Under the pieces are notes generated by a model. It did no database searches. It was not told the DNA's origin and saw nothing but the letters and a program-made list of their open reading frames with translations. A stretch of 62,724 nucleotides of DNA from an uncultured Clostridia bacterium (GTDB lineage Bacteria; Bacillota; Clostridia; Oscillospirales; Ruminococcaceae), in contig CALXEL010000028.1 of assembly GCA_944387315.1 (NCBI GenBank), positions 1 to 62,724 of the forward strand, written 5' to 3'. The translations under genes were made by a program, and so were the position numbers. Shown here piece after piece: positions 45,041-53,971 of this stretch. Numbering within the stretch: position 1 is the stretch's first letter; each line of letters begins with the position of its first letter.

Positions 45041-46168
45041 GTGTTAAAAGTGTTATTTGCCTGTGGAGGTACAGCGGGACATATCAATCCGGCGCTGGCG
45101 GTGGCCTCCACCATTCGGTCCCACCATCCCGACGCGAAAATCCTGTTTGCTGGGAACCCCAAGGGGATGGAATCCCGTCTGGTTCCCAAAGCGGGCTTTG
45201 ATTTCGCACCCATCGAGATTATGGGGTTTCAGCGGCAGTTTAACTGGCGCAACATCAAATACAACATTACCTCCGCTGGGTGCCTGCTGACCTGCGGGCC
45301 CAAAGCCAAGCGGATTATAGAGTCCTTTGACCCGGATGTAGTGGTGGGGACGGGAGGCTATGTCAGTGGGCCCATTCTGCGCAAGGCCCATCAAATGGGG
45401 TATCCCACCGTTACCCATGAACAGAACGCTTTCCCCGGCGTTACCACCAAGTTGATCTCCAAAACAGCCGACAAGGTGCTTTTGGCTGTGGAAGAGGCCC
45501 ACACCCATCTGGACCCATCCACCCCCTATATTGTCACCGGCAACCCTATCCGGCAGGAGATGCTTTTTCAAAACCGGCAGCAGGCCCGGGAGAAGCTGGG
45601 GGTAGGGGATCGGATCTGTCTGGTCACCTTTGGCGGCAGCCTGGGGGCCCAGCGGATCAACGAGTGTGTGGCTGACCTGGTGGCCTGGCACTACAAAGGA
45701 AATCAGATTCATCACATCCACGCCACCGGCTCCTATGGAACCCAGCTGTTCCCCAAACTGCTGGCGGAAAAAGGAGTGGATATCACCGGAAATCCCCATA
45801 TAGATATCCGGGAATATATTGACAATATGCCTGAGTGTCTGGCGGCGGCAGATTTGGTCATCTGCCGGGCCGGCGCCATCACCCTCAGCGAGCTACAGGC
45901 CATGGGCCGGGCATCCATTTTGATCCCATCCCCCAATGTGGCAGCCAATCACCAGTATTTTAACGCCATGGTACTCCAGGAGCATGGAGCCGCTGTGGTC
46001 ATAGAGGAAAAGGATCTCACCGGCCAGCGGCTGTGTCAGGAAGTGGAAGCTTTAATACAAGATCCCGACCGGTTGGCTCAGCTGGGCCGCAATGCTCAGT
46101 CAATGGCGATTTTAGACGCCAACGAGCGTATTTATCAGGAAATTCTCTCCCTACTTGGGCAGAAATAG
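45041..46168 (+). CDS. murG: Lipid II synthase, GlcNAc transferase
   Basis: A 375-residue GT28 glycosyltransferase that adds GlcNAc to lipid I. Motifs are GGTAGHINPALAVA at 7-20, EQNAFPGVTTKL near 127, TFGGSLGAQRINE near 190 and RAGAITLSELQAMG, followed by PSPNVAANHQYFNA. Start is a GTG with GAGGGGGAG upstream. It is the last gene before a 134-base structured gap and murA. Confidence 0.95.
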   Translation: MLKVLFACGGTAGHINPALAVASTIRSHHPDAKILFAGNPKGMESRLVPKAGFDFAPIEIMGFQRQFNWRNIKYNITSAGCLLTCGPKAKRIIESFDPDVVVGTGGYVSGPILRKAHQMGYPTVTHEQNAFPGVTTKLISKTADKVLLAVEEAHTHLDPSTPYIVTGNPIRQEMLFQNRQQAREKLGVGDRICLVTFGGSLGAQRINECVADLVAWHYKGNQIHHIHATGSYGTQLFPKLLAEKGVDITGNPHIDIREYIDNMPECLAAADLVICRAGAITLSELQAMGRASILIPSPNVAANHQYFNAMVLQEHGAAVVIEEKDLTGQRLCQEVEALIQDPDRLAQLGRNAQSMAILDANERIYQEILSLLGQK

Positions 46169-46183
46169 GAACTTTTTCACTCA

Positions 46184-46308
46184 TTTACAGTTTTGGGCAT
46201 AGTATATCACGAACGCCTTCTTCGGTTGGAGAAGGATGGATGGGGCAGGAAACTCGATCCCGGGCTGAGGCTTCTCCCTAAAACTGTGAAAGGGTGCATA
46301 CTATGTCC
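46184..46308 (+). ncRNA. Candidate structured murA leader with crossing helices over the start codon
   Basis: Helix A: 46184-46194 (TTTACAGTTTT) pairs with 46280-46290 (AAAACTGTGAA), 11 bp with one U-G. Helix B: 46195-46205 (GGGCATAGTAT) pairs with 46298-46308 (ATACTATGTCC), 11 bp with one G-U, covering the murA ATG at 46303. The 5' strands are adjacent, so A and B form a pseudoknot or compete. The ribosome binding site AAAGGG lies between their 3' strands. The enclosed region has a hairpin, CCTTCTTC (46216-46223) with GGAGAAGG (46228-46235), whose right arm can alternatively pair with CTTCTCC at 46271-46277. I do not recognise a known RNA class. Confidence 0.55.
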
Positions 46309-47565
46309 AACTACTTCATTGAAGGCGGCCACAGAATCGGCGGCGAGCTGGCCGTTCACGGCGCGAAAAACGCGGCGCTGCCTATTTTAGCGGCCACCCT
46401 TTTGTGTGAAAACAGTATATTACATAATTGTCCCTCCCTGTCCGATGTTGAGGCAGCTTGTCACATTTTAGAGTATCTGGGCTGCGACACCAGCCGCCAG
46501 GGAGATACGGTTTCGGTCCGGTGGAACGGCGCACAGATCCATCACAATATTCCTGACAGTTTGATGCGGGAAATGCGTTCCTCGGTTGTATTTTTAGGGG
46601 CCATCCTCTCCCGTTGGGGAGAGGCGAGGGTCTCTTTTCCCGGAGGCTGTGAGCTGGGGCCCCGTCCCATCGACATTCATCTGGCAGCTTTACGCAAGCT
46701 GGGTGTCTGGATTGAGGAGGACCATGGGTATCTCAACTGCCGGGTACCGGATGGCCGTATGCAGGGGTGCGAGCTGATTTTGCCTTTTCCCAGCGTGGGA
46801 GCCACCGAAAATATCCTGTTGGCTGCCTGTCTGGCCAAAGGGGAGACGGTGGTGCGCAACGCCGCCAGAGAACCGGAGATCAGTGATTTGGCGGGATTCC
46901 TCAACGCCTGTGGAGCCAAAATAGAGATCCGCCCGGATTCCACCATTGTCATTGAGGGTGTGGATTCTCTGGCCCGTCAGGTGGAATACACAGTGATTCC
47001 CGATCGGATCGCGGCTGCCACCTATCTGTGCGCGGCTGCCATCACCCAGGGGGAACTGACAGTTACCCACTGTGAGCCCGCTCATCTGGCGGCTATTCTG
47101 CCTCATTTTGAGGAGATGGGCTGCAGGGTGATTACCGAGGAGGATAAAATTCATCTGCAAGGTCCCGGGCAGCTGCTGCCAGTGCGTTCGGTGCGAACCA
47201 TGCCCTATCCGGGTTTTCCCACCGATGCCCAGTCCCCACTGATGGCGGTGAGCACCATCGCCCAGGGCACCAGTATCTTTATTGAAAACATCTTTGAAAA
47301 CCGGTATAAACATGTGTCCGAACTGATGCGGATGGGCGCCAGCATCAAGGTGGAGGGACGGGTTGCCATTGTGGAAGGCGTCCCAGCCCTGCACAGCGCC
47401 ACCCTCCAATGTACTGACCTGCGGGGAGGAGCGGCCATCAGTATTGCCGCCCTGGCCGCCCAAGGGGTCAGTGAGATTACCGACATCAAACATATTCAGC
47501 GGGGATATGAAAACTTCGACAAAAATTTATCCCGACTTGGAGCTAAAATAACAAGGAGTCGTTAA
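46303..47565 (+). CDS. murA: UDP-GlcNAc 1-carboxyvinyltransferase
   Basis: A 420-residue enolpyruvyl transferase, the committed step of peptidoglycan synthesis and target of fosfomycin. The catalytic cysteine is Cys116 in FPGGCELGPRPIDIH, so it should be fosfomycin-sensitive by this residue. The lysine motif GAKNAALPILAA lies at 18-29. The ATG at 46303 has AAAGGG at eight bases; an in-frame GTG at 46294 sits in that site. Its start codon is part of the structured leader described separately. divIB follows after three bases. Confidence 0.96.
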   Translation: MSNYFIEGGHRIGGELAVHGAKNAALPILAATLLCENSILHNCPSLSDVEAACHILEYLGCDTSRQGDTVSVRWNGAQIHHNIPDSLMREMRSSVVFLGAILSRWGEARVSFPGGCELGPRPIDIHLAALRKLGVWIEEDHGYLNCRVPDGRMQGCELILPFPSVGATENILLAACLAKGETVVRNAAREPEISDLAGFLNACGAKIEIRPDSTIVIEGVDSLARQVEYTVIPDRIAAATYLCAAAITQGELTVTHCEPAHLAAILPHFEEMGCRVITEEDKIHLQGPGQLLPVRSVRTMPYPGFPTDAQSPLMAVSTIAQGTSIFIENIFENRYKHVSELMRMGASIKVEGRVAIVEGVPALHSATLQCTDLRGGAAISIAALAAQGVSEITDIKHIQRGYENFDKNLSRLGAKITRSR

Positions 47566-47568
47566 ACG

Positions 47569-48699
47569 GTGAAGAAGAAAAAGGTTTCCCGGGAGAGTCA
47601 GACGGCGAGGGAACAGAATACCCGTTCCCGAAAACGCCGCCGCCATGGCAGAAATATCTTATACTACATATTGTTCGCCCTGTTCGCGGTGGCTATTGGT
47701 ATTGTTTTGTCCCTCACCGTCTTTTTCAAAATTGAGTTGATTGTGGTGGAAGGCAACACCATGTATCAGGAGGGCGCCATTGTTAACAGTGCCAATGTAC
47801 AGTTGGGAGAAAATCTGTTTCGGGTGGATACCGACCAGATCGAAACAACCTTAAAAAACAATTACCCCTATATTGAGGATGTCCAGGTGAAGCGGACCCT
47901 GCCGGCCACTTTGACCATACAGATTACCGAGGCAGTTCCCATGGGCTGCTTTTTACAGGAGGACGGCAGTTATGTGCTGATCAGCGACAAGGGGCGGATT
48001 TTACAGATTGCCGCTGGTACTCCCTCTCAGGAGTATTTACAGGTAAGCGGGGTGGCGGTCAGTGGACTTTCCCCCTGCCAGTACCTGCCCGAGGAGCTCA
48101 GTGAAGAGTTTGTCATGTTCCACTATTTGTTTGAGGCGGTGGATGCCACCGGCTTTACCGGCATTACCGCCATCGATCTTTCGGATACTTTGAATATGAA
48201 GATGGTCTATGATGACCGGATTCTCATCTATCTGGGCAGCGAGGGCGATCTGGTGGACAAGCTGGACTTTGCCCGCTACGCCATCGAAAACAATATCGAT
48301 GCCAATTTTGAGGGCACTTTGGATGTCACCTTCCCCGACGGCGCCCGGGTTCGGCCTGAGGAAATCCACCCGGAAGGATATCACCAAAATGATCAGGAGG
48401 TTGAGGAAGGAGACACCTCTTTGATCCAGCAGCCCCAAGAGGACGAGCAGTCCGGTTCCACCGATGGAGCCTCCTCCGCGCCAGCTTCGGTTCCCGACAG
48501 TTCCCAAAGTGTGCCGGACGCGGGTTCGCAGGAAAGCGCCTCGTCGTCGGCTTCCTCATCCCAGAGCAGTTCTTCCTCTCAGCCGCCGGAACAGCCGGAA
48601 GTTTCTTCCAGTTCCCAAGAGGAGTCCCCTCCCCCTTCGGAGGAGCCCAAGGCAGAGGATCAAGAGGCTCAGTCCCAGGATGAAGAGACGAGGGAATAA
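47569..48699 (+). CDS. divIB: Cell division protein DivIB/FtsQ with long acidic serine-rich tail
   Basis: A 376-residue bitopic division protein: basic cytoplasmic N-terminus (RSRKRRRHGR), membrane helix at about 34-54, POTRA domain (FFKIELIVVEGNTMYQEGAI) and beta domain to about 265. The last 105 residues are a low-complexity tail rich in Ser, Glu, Gln and Pro, exposed outside the cell. Such tails vary in the family, but this one makes up over a quarter of the protein. The GTG start follows AAGGAG by 11 bases and lies close behind murA, so coupling is likely. Confidence 0.88.
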   Translation: MKKKKVSRESQTAREQNTRSRKRRRHGRNILYYILFALFAVAIGIVLSLTVFFKIELIVVEGNTMYQEGAIVNSANVQLGENLFRVDTDQIETTLKNNYPYIEDVQVKRTLPATLTIQITEAVPMGCFLQEDGSYVLISDKGRILQIAAGTPSQEYLQVSGVAVSGLSPCQYLPEELSEEFVMFHYLFEAVDATGFTGITAIDLSDTLNMKMVYDDRILIYLGSEGDLVDKLDFARYAIENNIDANFEGTLDVTFPDGARVRPEEIHPEGYHQNDQEVEEGDTSLIQQPQEDEQSGSTDGASSAPASVPDSSQSVPDAGSQESASSSASSSQSSSSSQPPEQPEVSSSSQEESPPPSEEPKAEDQEAQSQDEETRE

Positions 48700-48751
48700 A
48701 TACCAAATGCGGTAGAATCTCAGGAAATTTGTGTGCCAGGATAAATAGATA

Positions 48752-48780
48752 TTGATATATATCGTGAAATCTGGTAAATT
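48752..48780 (+). promoter_or_regulatory. Probable separate promoter of ftsZ
   Basis: TTGATA at 48752-48757, 17-base spacer, TAAATT at 48775-48780, in the 220-base gap between divIB and ftsZ. The leader holds a weak ACCCG/CGGGT hairpin followed by TTTTCT (about 48845-48864). Confidence 0.5.
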
Positions 48781-48919
48781 TATTATGAGAATGATTTGGA
48801 GCCTTTGACCCCAAATAAATGTAAGTTTTTGACACAGCAAATCACCCGGTTTTCGGGTTTTCTAAATAGGATTGTTCAAAGTTTGGGACAGCAAAAAAAT
48901 ATAGGGGGATTTAGGGATT

Positions 48920-50056
48920 ATGCAGATGAATTTTAACATGGACAGTGACTTCGAAAGAGAAGTGTGCATAAAGGTTGTCGGCGTGGGCGGAGGCGGCGGA
49001 AACGCGGTCAACCGCATGGTGCAGGATGGCATGAAAAGTGTTGAGTTTATTTCTATCAACACCGATAACCAGGCGCTGAAGCGCTCCCTGGCCGCCCAGA
49101 AAATCCACATCGGCGTTAAGCTCACCAAGGGCCAGGGCGCCGGCGGATCTCCTGACAAAGGTCAGCGGGCCGCAGAGGAAAACCGCGACGAGATCGCTGC
49201 CGCTCTCAAGGGTACCGATATGGTATTTATTACCGCAGGTATGGGTGGCGGTACTGGTACTGGCGCCGCTCCGGTGGTCTCTGAGGTGGCCCATGATATG
49301 GGTATCCTGACAGTGGGTATTGTAACCAAGCCCTTCCTCTTTGAGGGACGGCGCAGAATGGAACAGGCTGAAATGGGCATTACCGCTCTCAGAGAGCATG
49401 TAGATGCTCTGCTGGTCATTCCCAACGAGCGCCTCAAGCTGATCTCTGAGGAAAAAATTACCCTGCAAAACGCTTTTTCCGCAGCCGATCAGGTGCTCAA
49501 ACAGGGTGTGCAGAGCATCTCGGATCTGATTAATATTCCCGGTATTGTCAACCTGGACTTTGCCGACGTCACCTCTATTATGAAAGACGCCGGTTATGCC
49601 CACATGGGTACCGGTGTAGGTACCGGTAAAGAAAAGGCCGAGCAGGCAGCTAAAGCCGCCATTTCCTCTCCTTTGCTGGAGACTTCTATCAATGGTGCCA
49701 AGGGTGTCATTGTCAATATTACCGCTTCCCCTGACGTGGGCCTGGATGAGGTGGATGTAGCTTCCTCTATGATTCACGCATCGGCTCATCCAGATGTGAA
49801 CCTGATCTGGGGCGTGGCCTATGACGAGAATCTGAAGGATGAGATGCGGGTTACCGTAATCGCCACCGGATTTGACGGAGAAAATAACTTTGAGATTCCC
49901 AACTACAAGTTTAAAACCCCGCTGAAAACCCCTATTACTGGCACTGAGGAAAAAGCCCAGGAGGCCGATAAGGAACAGCAGGCCCCTGTGGAAGATACTT
50001 CCGATGAAGATGGTTTTTTGGATCTTATGGCCATCTTTAACAAAAACAAAAAATAA
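48920..50056 (+). CDS. ftsZ: Cell division GTPase FtsZ
   Basis: A 378-residue tubulin homologue forming the division ring. GTP-binding parts are [15 protein letters not shown] at 19-33 and the tubulin signature GGGTGTG at 109-115; the T7 loop (LDFADV) lies near residue 212. The C-terminal linker is short and acidic and ends in [15 protein letters not shown], the likely partner-binding peptide. ATGs at 48920 and 48926 are both possible starts. ftsA is not adjacent. A terminator follows. Confidence 0.97.
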   Translation: MQMNFNMDSDFEREVCIKVVGVGGGGGNAVNRMVQDGMKSVEFISINTDNQALKRSLAAQKIHIGVKLTKGQGAGGSPDKGQRAAEENRDEIAAALKGTDMVFITAGMGGGTGTGAAPVVSEVAHDMGILTVGIVTKPFLFEGRRRMEQAEMGITALREHVDALLVIPNERLKLISEEKITLQNAFSAADQVLKQGVQSISDLINIPGIVNLDFADVTSIMKDAGYAHMGTGVGTGKEKAEQAAKAAISSPLLETSINGAKGVIVNITASPDVGLDEVDVASSMIHASAHPDVNLIWGVAYDENLKDEMRVTVIATGFDGENNFEIPNYKFKTPLKTPITGTEEKAQEADKEQQAPVEDTSDEDGFLDLMAIFNKNKK

Positions 50057-50126
50057 TTGGATTGCCCTTTCTAACTTGGCCAAAGCAGATTTTGACAGGG
50101 CATAGGAACAGCAAACACGCAAAACG

Positions 50127-50165
50127 GCGGCAGCCATAAACATTGGTTTATAGCTGCCGCTTTTG
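50127..50165 (+). terminator. Intrinsic terminator after ftsZ
   Basis: Stem GCGGCAGC at 50127-50134 with GCTGCCGC at 50153-50160, extended inward by ATAAA/TTTAT past one mismatch, then TTTT. Confidence 0.87.
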
Positions 50166-50186
50166 TCATAGAAAGGAGAAGTTGTC

Positions 50187-51140
50187 TTGATTGGATGCAA
50201 ACTGATTACTCTTTCATTTAACCCGGCCATTGATACAACCCTTTATCTGCGGAACATCCAGTGGGGAGAAGAGAATTTTACAGTGAAAGAACATTTTGAG
50301 GCCGCGGGAAAGGGGCCCAATGTGTCTCGCTGTCTGCTCAGTTATGGAACTTCCAGTCAGGCTTTTGTGTTGGTGGGAAAAGAAAACGCCTCGATGTTTT
50401 TAAACAAACTTGAGCAGGATGGGGTGACCTACTGCGCTTTGGAAACCGAGGGCTCTATCCGGGAAAATATCAGTCTGATTATTCCCGGCAAGCCTGTTAC
50501 CCGGATTATCCGCCGGGGCTTTACCGTCACCCCCCAGCTGCAGCAGATGATGCTGGAGAAGCTGTGGGAGGTGCTGGAGCCGGGCTGTTTGGTAGTGGTA
50601 TCCGGCCGGCTGCCTGAGGGGATGTCCGGTGGGGACCTGGTATCTTTCTGCCAGAGCATTTCTAAAACCGGGGCCAAAATCGCCTTGGATACCAGCTCCT
50701 TGACCTTTGAGGAATTTTTGGCCATCCGACCGGAGATTGCCAAGCCCAATCGGGAGGAGTTGGCTCAGATGATCGGAAAACCTCTGATGAATATAGAACA
50801 GATCCGGCAGGCGGCCATGGGACTGTGCCGGGGTGGCATCCCCCATGTGCTGGTGAGCCTGGGCAGAGAAGGAATGCTCTACTCCTCCTGTGAGAGGGAG
50901 ATCCTTTTGACTGTGCCAGCGGTTAAGGTGGAGTCCTCTGTGGGGGCGGGAGATAGTTTGCTGGCTATGTTTTTATATCAGCAAAGACAGGGAACCCCTC
51001 TTTTGGAGAGCCTCCGGTGGGCCTGCGCGGCGGGAACCGCCAGCTGTATGCTGCCTGGCACCAATCCTCCCCGCAAAGAGGATATGGAGATGCTTTACTC
51101 TCAAATTACCATCAAGGAGTGGAGTGGGTCCGAGCGCTGA
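50187..51140 (+). CDS. PfkB family kinase (1-phosphofructokinase-like)
   Basis: A 317-residue ribokinase-fold sugar kinase. NPAIDTTLYL near residue 11 and AAGKGPNVSRCL near 39 are typical of the 1-phosphofructokinase and tagatose-6-phosphate kinase branch; the ATP and anion-hole motif is VGAGDSLLA near residue 253. The phosphorylated sugar cannot be fixed, and no PTS gene is adjacent. Start is a TTG with GAAAGGAG eight bases upstream. A small membrane protein gene follows at 37 bases. Confidence 0.85.
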   Translation: MIGCKLITLSFNPAIDTTLYLRNIQWGEENFTVKEHFEAAGKGPNVSRCLLSYGTSSQAFVLVGKENASMFLNKLEQDGVTYCALETEGSIRENISLIIPGKPVTRIIRRGFTVTPQLQQMMLEKLWEVLEPGCLVVVSGRLPEGMSGGDLVSFCQSISKTGAKIALDTSSLTFEEFLAIRPEIAKPNREELAQMIGKPLMNIEQIRQAAMGLCRGGIPHVLVSLGREGMLYSSCEREILLTVPAVKVESSVGAGDSLLAMFLYQQRQGTPLLESLRWACAAGTASCMLPGTNPPRKEDMEMLYSQITIKEWSGSER

Positions 51141-51177
51141 GGGCAGTTTTTTCAGAATGAGGCAAGGAGGGGCCGAA

Positions 51178-51381
51178 ATGGATGAAAAGGAATTCCGCTG
51201 GTATCGCATGTGGTATTTTACAGCGGCAATGTGGGGGATCACCTTCCTGAGCAATGTCTTTTACTGGAAACGTGTGGACTGGATTGTAGTCATTCAGTTT
51301 TTAAATATTTTGCTCTCTCTGGGTGCAGGCATCATAAATGGCAGGCGCTATAAAAGGAGGAATGGAAATAAAAAGAATTGA
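51178..51381 (+). CDS. Small membrane protein of unknown function
   Basis: A 67-residue protein with two hydrophobic segments (about 8-26 and 35-52), a charged N-terminus and a very basic C-terminus (RRYKRRNGNKK), suggesting a hairpin with both ends inside the cell. AAGGAGG at seven bases strongly supports the ATG at 51178; a longer frame from 51124 has no site. It lies between a sugar kinase and a cytidylate-kinase-like gene. I do not recognise it. Confidence 0.7.
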   Translation: MDEKEFRWYRMWYFTAAMWGITFLSNVFYWKRVDWIVVIQFLNILLSLGAGIINGRRYKRRNGNKKN

Positions 51382-51485
51382 CCTGTTCACCGGCGCTGAG
51401 GGCGCTTCCTTGACTTTTTTGGTAAAAGGGGGATAATAGAAATATAAATAGGGGCTCTGTCAAAGAGCGGAAAAGAGGTGCTTTT

Positions 51486-52106
51486 ATGGGAAAACATACA
51501 GTTATTACCATCAGCCGGCAGTACGGAAGCGGAGGCCGGGCCATTGGACAGAAGCTGGCCGAGCAGCTGGGAATTCCCTTTTATGACAACGAGCTGATTA
51601 CTCTGGCGGCCAAAGCCAGCGGATTTGGAGAGGACCTCTTTAAAAATGCCGAGCAGTCCGGCGCGGGCAGTTTGCTGTACTCCATGTCGGTATATGGTAC
51701 CATGGGGGGATTTTTCGACCTGCCCGTCAGTGACAAGGTGTTCTTGGCTCAGTCGGAAGTCATCCGCAATGTGGCCCAGGAGGGGCCCTGTGTTATAGTG
51801 GGCCGATGTGCCGACTATGTGCTCAAAGGAAAGGTGGACGCAATCAATGTGTTTATCCACTCAGATATGGAGCATCGGGTAAAACGTGTCATTGAGGAAT
51901 ATGGCCGTCCAGCGGAAAAGGCCCAGGAAGCCATTGCCAAAACCGACAAGCGAAGAGCTACCTACTACAACTACTATTCCGGTATGAAATTCGGCCAGGC
52001 AGTCAACTACCACCTGTCCATTCACAGTGACGCCATCGGTATTGACGCCACAGTGGAGCTGATTAAGAATTTTTATCTTGCCAAAGCCGCTAAGGAAAAC
52101 GCTTAA
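51486..52106 (+). CDS. Cytidylate kinase-like protein
   Basis: A 206-residue P-loop protein of the cytidylate kinase-like family (PF13189). The nucleotide loop is ISRQYGSGGRAIGQKLAE at 9-26, with GRCADYVL near 103 and KRRATYYNYYSG near 158. It is not the canonical Cmk, which has a different loop. Substrate unknown. AAAGAGG precedes the ATG. A strong terminator follows. Confidence 0.85.
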   Translation: MGKHTVITISRQYGSGGRAIGQKLAEQLGIPFYDNELITLAAKASGFGEDLFKNAEQSGAGSLLYSMSVYGTMGGFFDLPVSDKVFLAQSEVIRNVAQEGPCVIVGRCADYVLKGKVDAINVFIHSDMEHRVKRVIEEYGRPAEKAQEAIAKTDKRRATYYNYYSGMKFGQAVNYHLSIHSDAIGIDATVELIKNFYLAKAAKENA

Positions 52107-52138
52107 GGGTAACTCCAATTGGCCTTTTAGGTAAAACC

Positions 52139-52179
52139 AAAAGCGCTGGGAGATCTCATTGATCTCCCAGCGCTTTTTT
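52139..52179. terminator. Strong bidirectional terminator
   Basis: A perfect stem of at least 17 bp (from 52139 with complement to 52177), loop TCATT, with A and T tracts, between convergent genes. Confidence 0.93.
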
Positions 52180-53884
52180 AATGTTGAGGCTGTCGGTTTT
52201 TGCTGGTTCTCCGTTCCCTGGAGAGGCGGGAATTGTTATAACGTCCTCTGGTTCTTTCGGAGAAATGAGTGCCCTTTTGATGGGCCTTGCGGGTATCTTC
52301 CTGCTCATCCAGCAGGCGAACCCAGGTTTTGTGTCCGTTGATCCGGCAGGACTGCATCTCCCGGACAGCCAGCCGGGCCGACTCTGAGGTCATTTCCACA
52401 ACAGTGTGATCCCGGTAAATCATAATTTTACCCACCGCTTTGGCAGGCAGGCCGGTGGCCTGAGCAATGGCTCCCAAAATAAAGTTGGGCGCGGCTTTTT
52501 GGGTGCGTCCAATTCCCATGACAATCCCCATGGTGTTTTTGGCTTTTGGGGGTGGAGGGGTGATGGCCGGAACATCTTTCAGGCCATCCAGCTGGGGTTG
52601 GTAGCAGAGTTCCATCAAGGAGACAGCCAGCTGATGAAGGGTATAGCCCTCGGCAAGAGCTTGGGCCACCATCTCTTCTCCTAAATTGTGGGAGTCCTGT
52701 GGAATCTGTTGGGCCAGCTGTTCCAGGAATCGATCCCGCTGCTTGTTTTGAATCTGCTCTACAGTGGGGATGGCCCCCCTTGCGATGGTGGCGCCGGTGA
52801 GCTTTTCCATCTCCTGAATCTGGCGCAACTGGTTTCGGCCGCTGATTATGGTAAAGGCTGCTCCTTTTTTGCCCGCCCGGGCGGTACGTCCAATCCGATG
52901 AATATAATATTCCAAATCTTGTGGAATATCGTAGTTGAACACAGCGTCTACATTTTCCACATCAATTCCTCTTGCTGCTACATCGGTGGCGATTAAAACA
53001 GGGGTTTGATGGCTTTTAAAGCGGTTCATTACCTGTGTTCGGGCAGGCTGTTTCATATCTCCATGAATACCAGCGGCAGAAATGCCATGGCTGCACAGAT
53101 ACTCGGTCAGCTGTTCCACCATGGATTTGGTATTGCAAAATACAATGGACAGCTGAGGCTGATGAAAATGAAGGAGTAAATTAAGCACATCCATTTTCCG
53201 CCCGGTGGGGGATTCGTAATAGAACTGGGAAATGGCTTCGATGGGGCGGTTTTTGGCTCCCACCTCAATTTGTATTGGGTCCCGCTGGTACTCACGGGTC
53301 AGGGCCAAAATAGCCGGGGGAATGGTGGCGGAAAACAAAACAGTTTGCCGCTCCTGGGGGACTTCCTTTAAAATGGTTTCAATGTCCTCCCGAAAACCCA
53401 TATTGAGCATCTCATCAGCCTCGTCCAAAATGACCATTTTTACCTGATCCAATTTCAGGGTCCGGCGCCGCATGTGATCCATAACCCGTCCAGGTGTCCC
53501 AATCACCAACTGAACTCCTGTTTTCAGCTGGATAATCTGCCGCTGGATGGGGGCGCCTCCGTAGATGGCAGCCGCTTTGATACCCCGTTTATAGCGGGCG
53601 AATTTCTGGATTTCCCCACAGGCCTGCATGGCCAGTTCCCGGGTGGGGCAGAGGATCAATACCTGTACCTGTGGCAGATCGGGGTCCACCATTTCGATAG
53701 CTGGAATGCCGAAAGCCGCGGTTTTGCCGGTACCGGTCTGGGAACGTCCGATAACGTCATATCCCTCCAAAATTGCGGGAATGGCCTGGGCCTGGATGGG
53801 TGTAGCCTGGGAAAAGCCAATTTCCCCCAGAGCCCTTTGGACCTGTGGGGAAATATTTAGTTGTTCAAAAAGAATGGAATCCAT
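52178..53884 (-). CDS. DEAD-box RNA helicase with C-terminal RNA-binding domain
   Basis: A 568-residue ATP-dependent RNA helicase of the DeaD/CsdA/CshA type. RecA domain 1 has SQTGTGKT at 48-55, PTRELA at 80-85, DEAD at 154-157 and SAT; domain 2 has the HRIGRTAR motif VI near residue 330. A DbpA-like RNA-binding domain lies at about 455-530 (KNTMGIVMGIGRTQKAAP, then NFILGAIAQATGL), and the tail is basic and Ser/Arg rich. AAAGGAG precedes the ATG. A promoter and a terminator both lie upstream within 115 bases, indicating attenuation. Confidence 0.93.
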   Translation of the reverse strand: MDSILFEQLNISPQVQRALGEIGFSQATPIQAQAIPAILEGYDVIGRSQTGTGKTAAFGIPAIEMVDPDLPQVQVLILCPTRELAMQACGEIQKFARYKRGIKAAAIYGGAPIQRQIIQLKTGVQLVIGTPGRVMDHMRRRTLKLDQVKMVILDEADEMLNMGFREDIETILKEVPQERQTVLFSATIPPAILALTREYQRDPIQIEVGAKNRPIEAISQFYYESPTGRKMDVLNLLLHFHQPQLSIVFCNTKSMVEQLTEYLCSHGISAAGIHGDMKQPARTQVMNRFKSHQTPVLIATDVAARGIDVENVDAVFNYDIPQDLEYYIHRIGRTARAGKKGAAFTIISGRNQLRQIQEMEKLTGATIARGAIPTVEQIQNKQRDRFLEQLAQQIPQDSHNLGEEMVAQALAEGYTLHQLAVSLMELCYQPQLDGLKDVPAITPPPPKAKNTMGIVMGIGRTQKAAPNFILGAIAQATGLPAKAVGKIMIYRDHTVVEMTSESARLAVREMQSCRINGHKTWVRLLDEQEDTRKAHQKGTHFSERTRGRYNNSRLSRERRTSKNRQPQH

Positions 53885-53913
53885 GCAACGCTCCTTTGGT
53901 TTTTGTATGTGAT

Positions 53914-53945
53914 AAAAAAACGGGGATATGGTACCATCCCCGTTT
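53914..53945 (-). terminator. Terminator inside the leader of the DEAD-box helicase gene
   Basis: On the minus strand the stem AAACGGGGAT/ATCCCCGTTT (53945-53936 with 53927-53918) ends in seven U, about 30 bases before the helicase ATG. It lies downstream of the promoter at 53972-54000, so it must be read through for expression. The upstream lipoprotein gene has its own separate terminator. Confidence 0.8.
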
Positions 53946-53971
53946 GTGTTCCTTGTTTTAGCTTATAAAAA

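Noticed and set aside
48400..48690. Repetitive Ser/Gln codons in divIB as a DNA repeat or CRISPR-like array
   Set aside because: Units are irregular in length and sequence and stay in the reading frame; they are low-complexity coding sequence.
48911..50230. A 439-codon open frame on the minus strand opposite ftsZ
   Set aside because: It mirrors ftsZ in another frame and its product has no family features.
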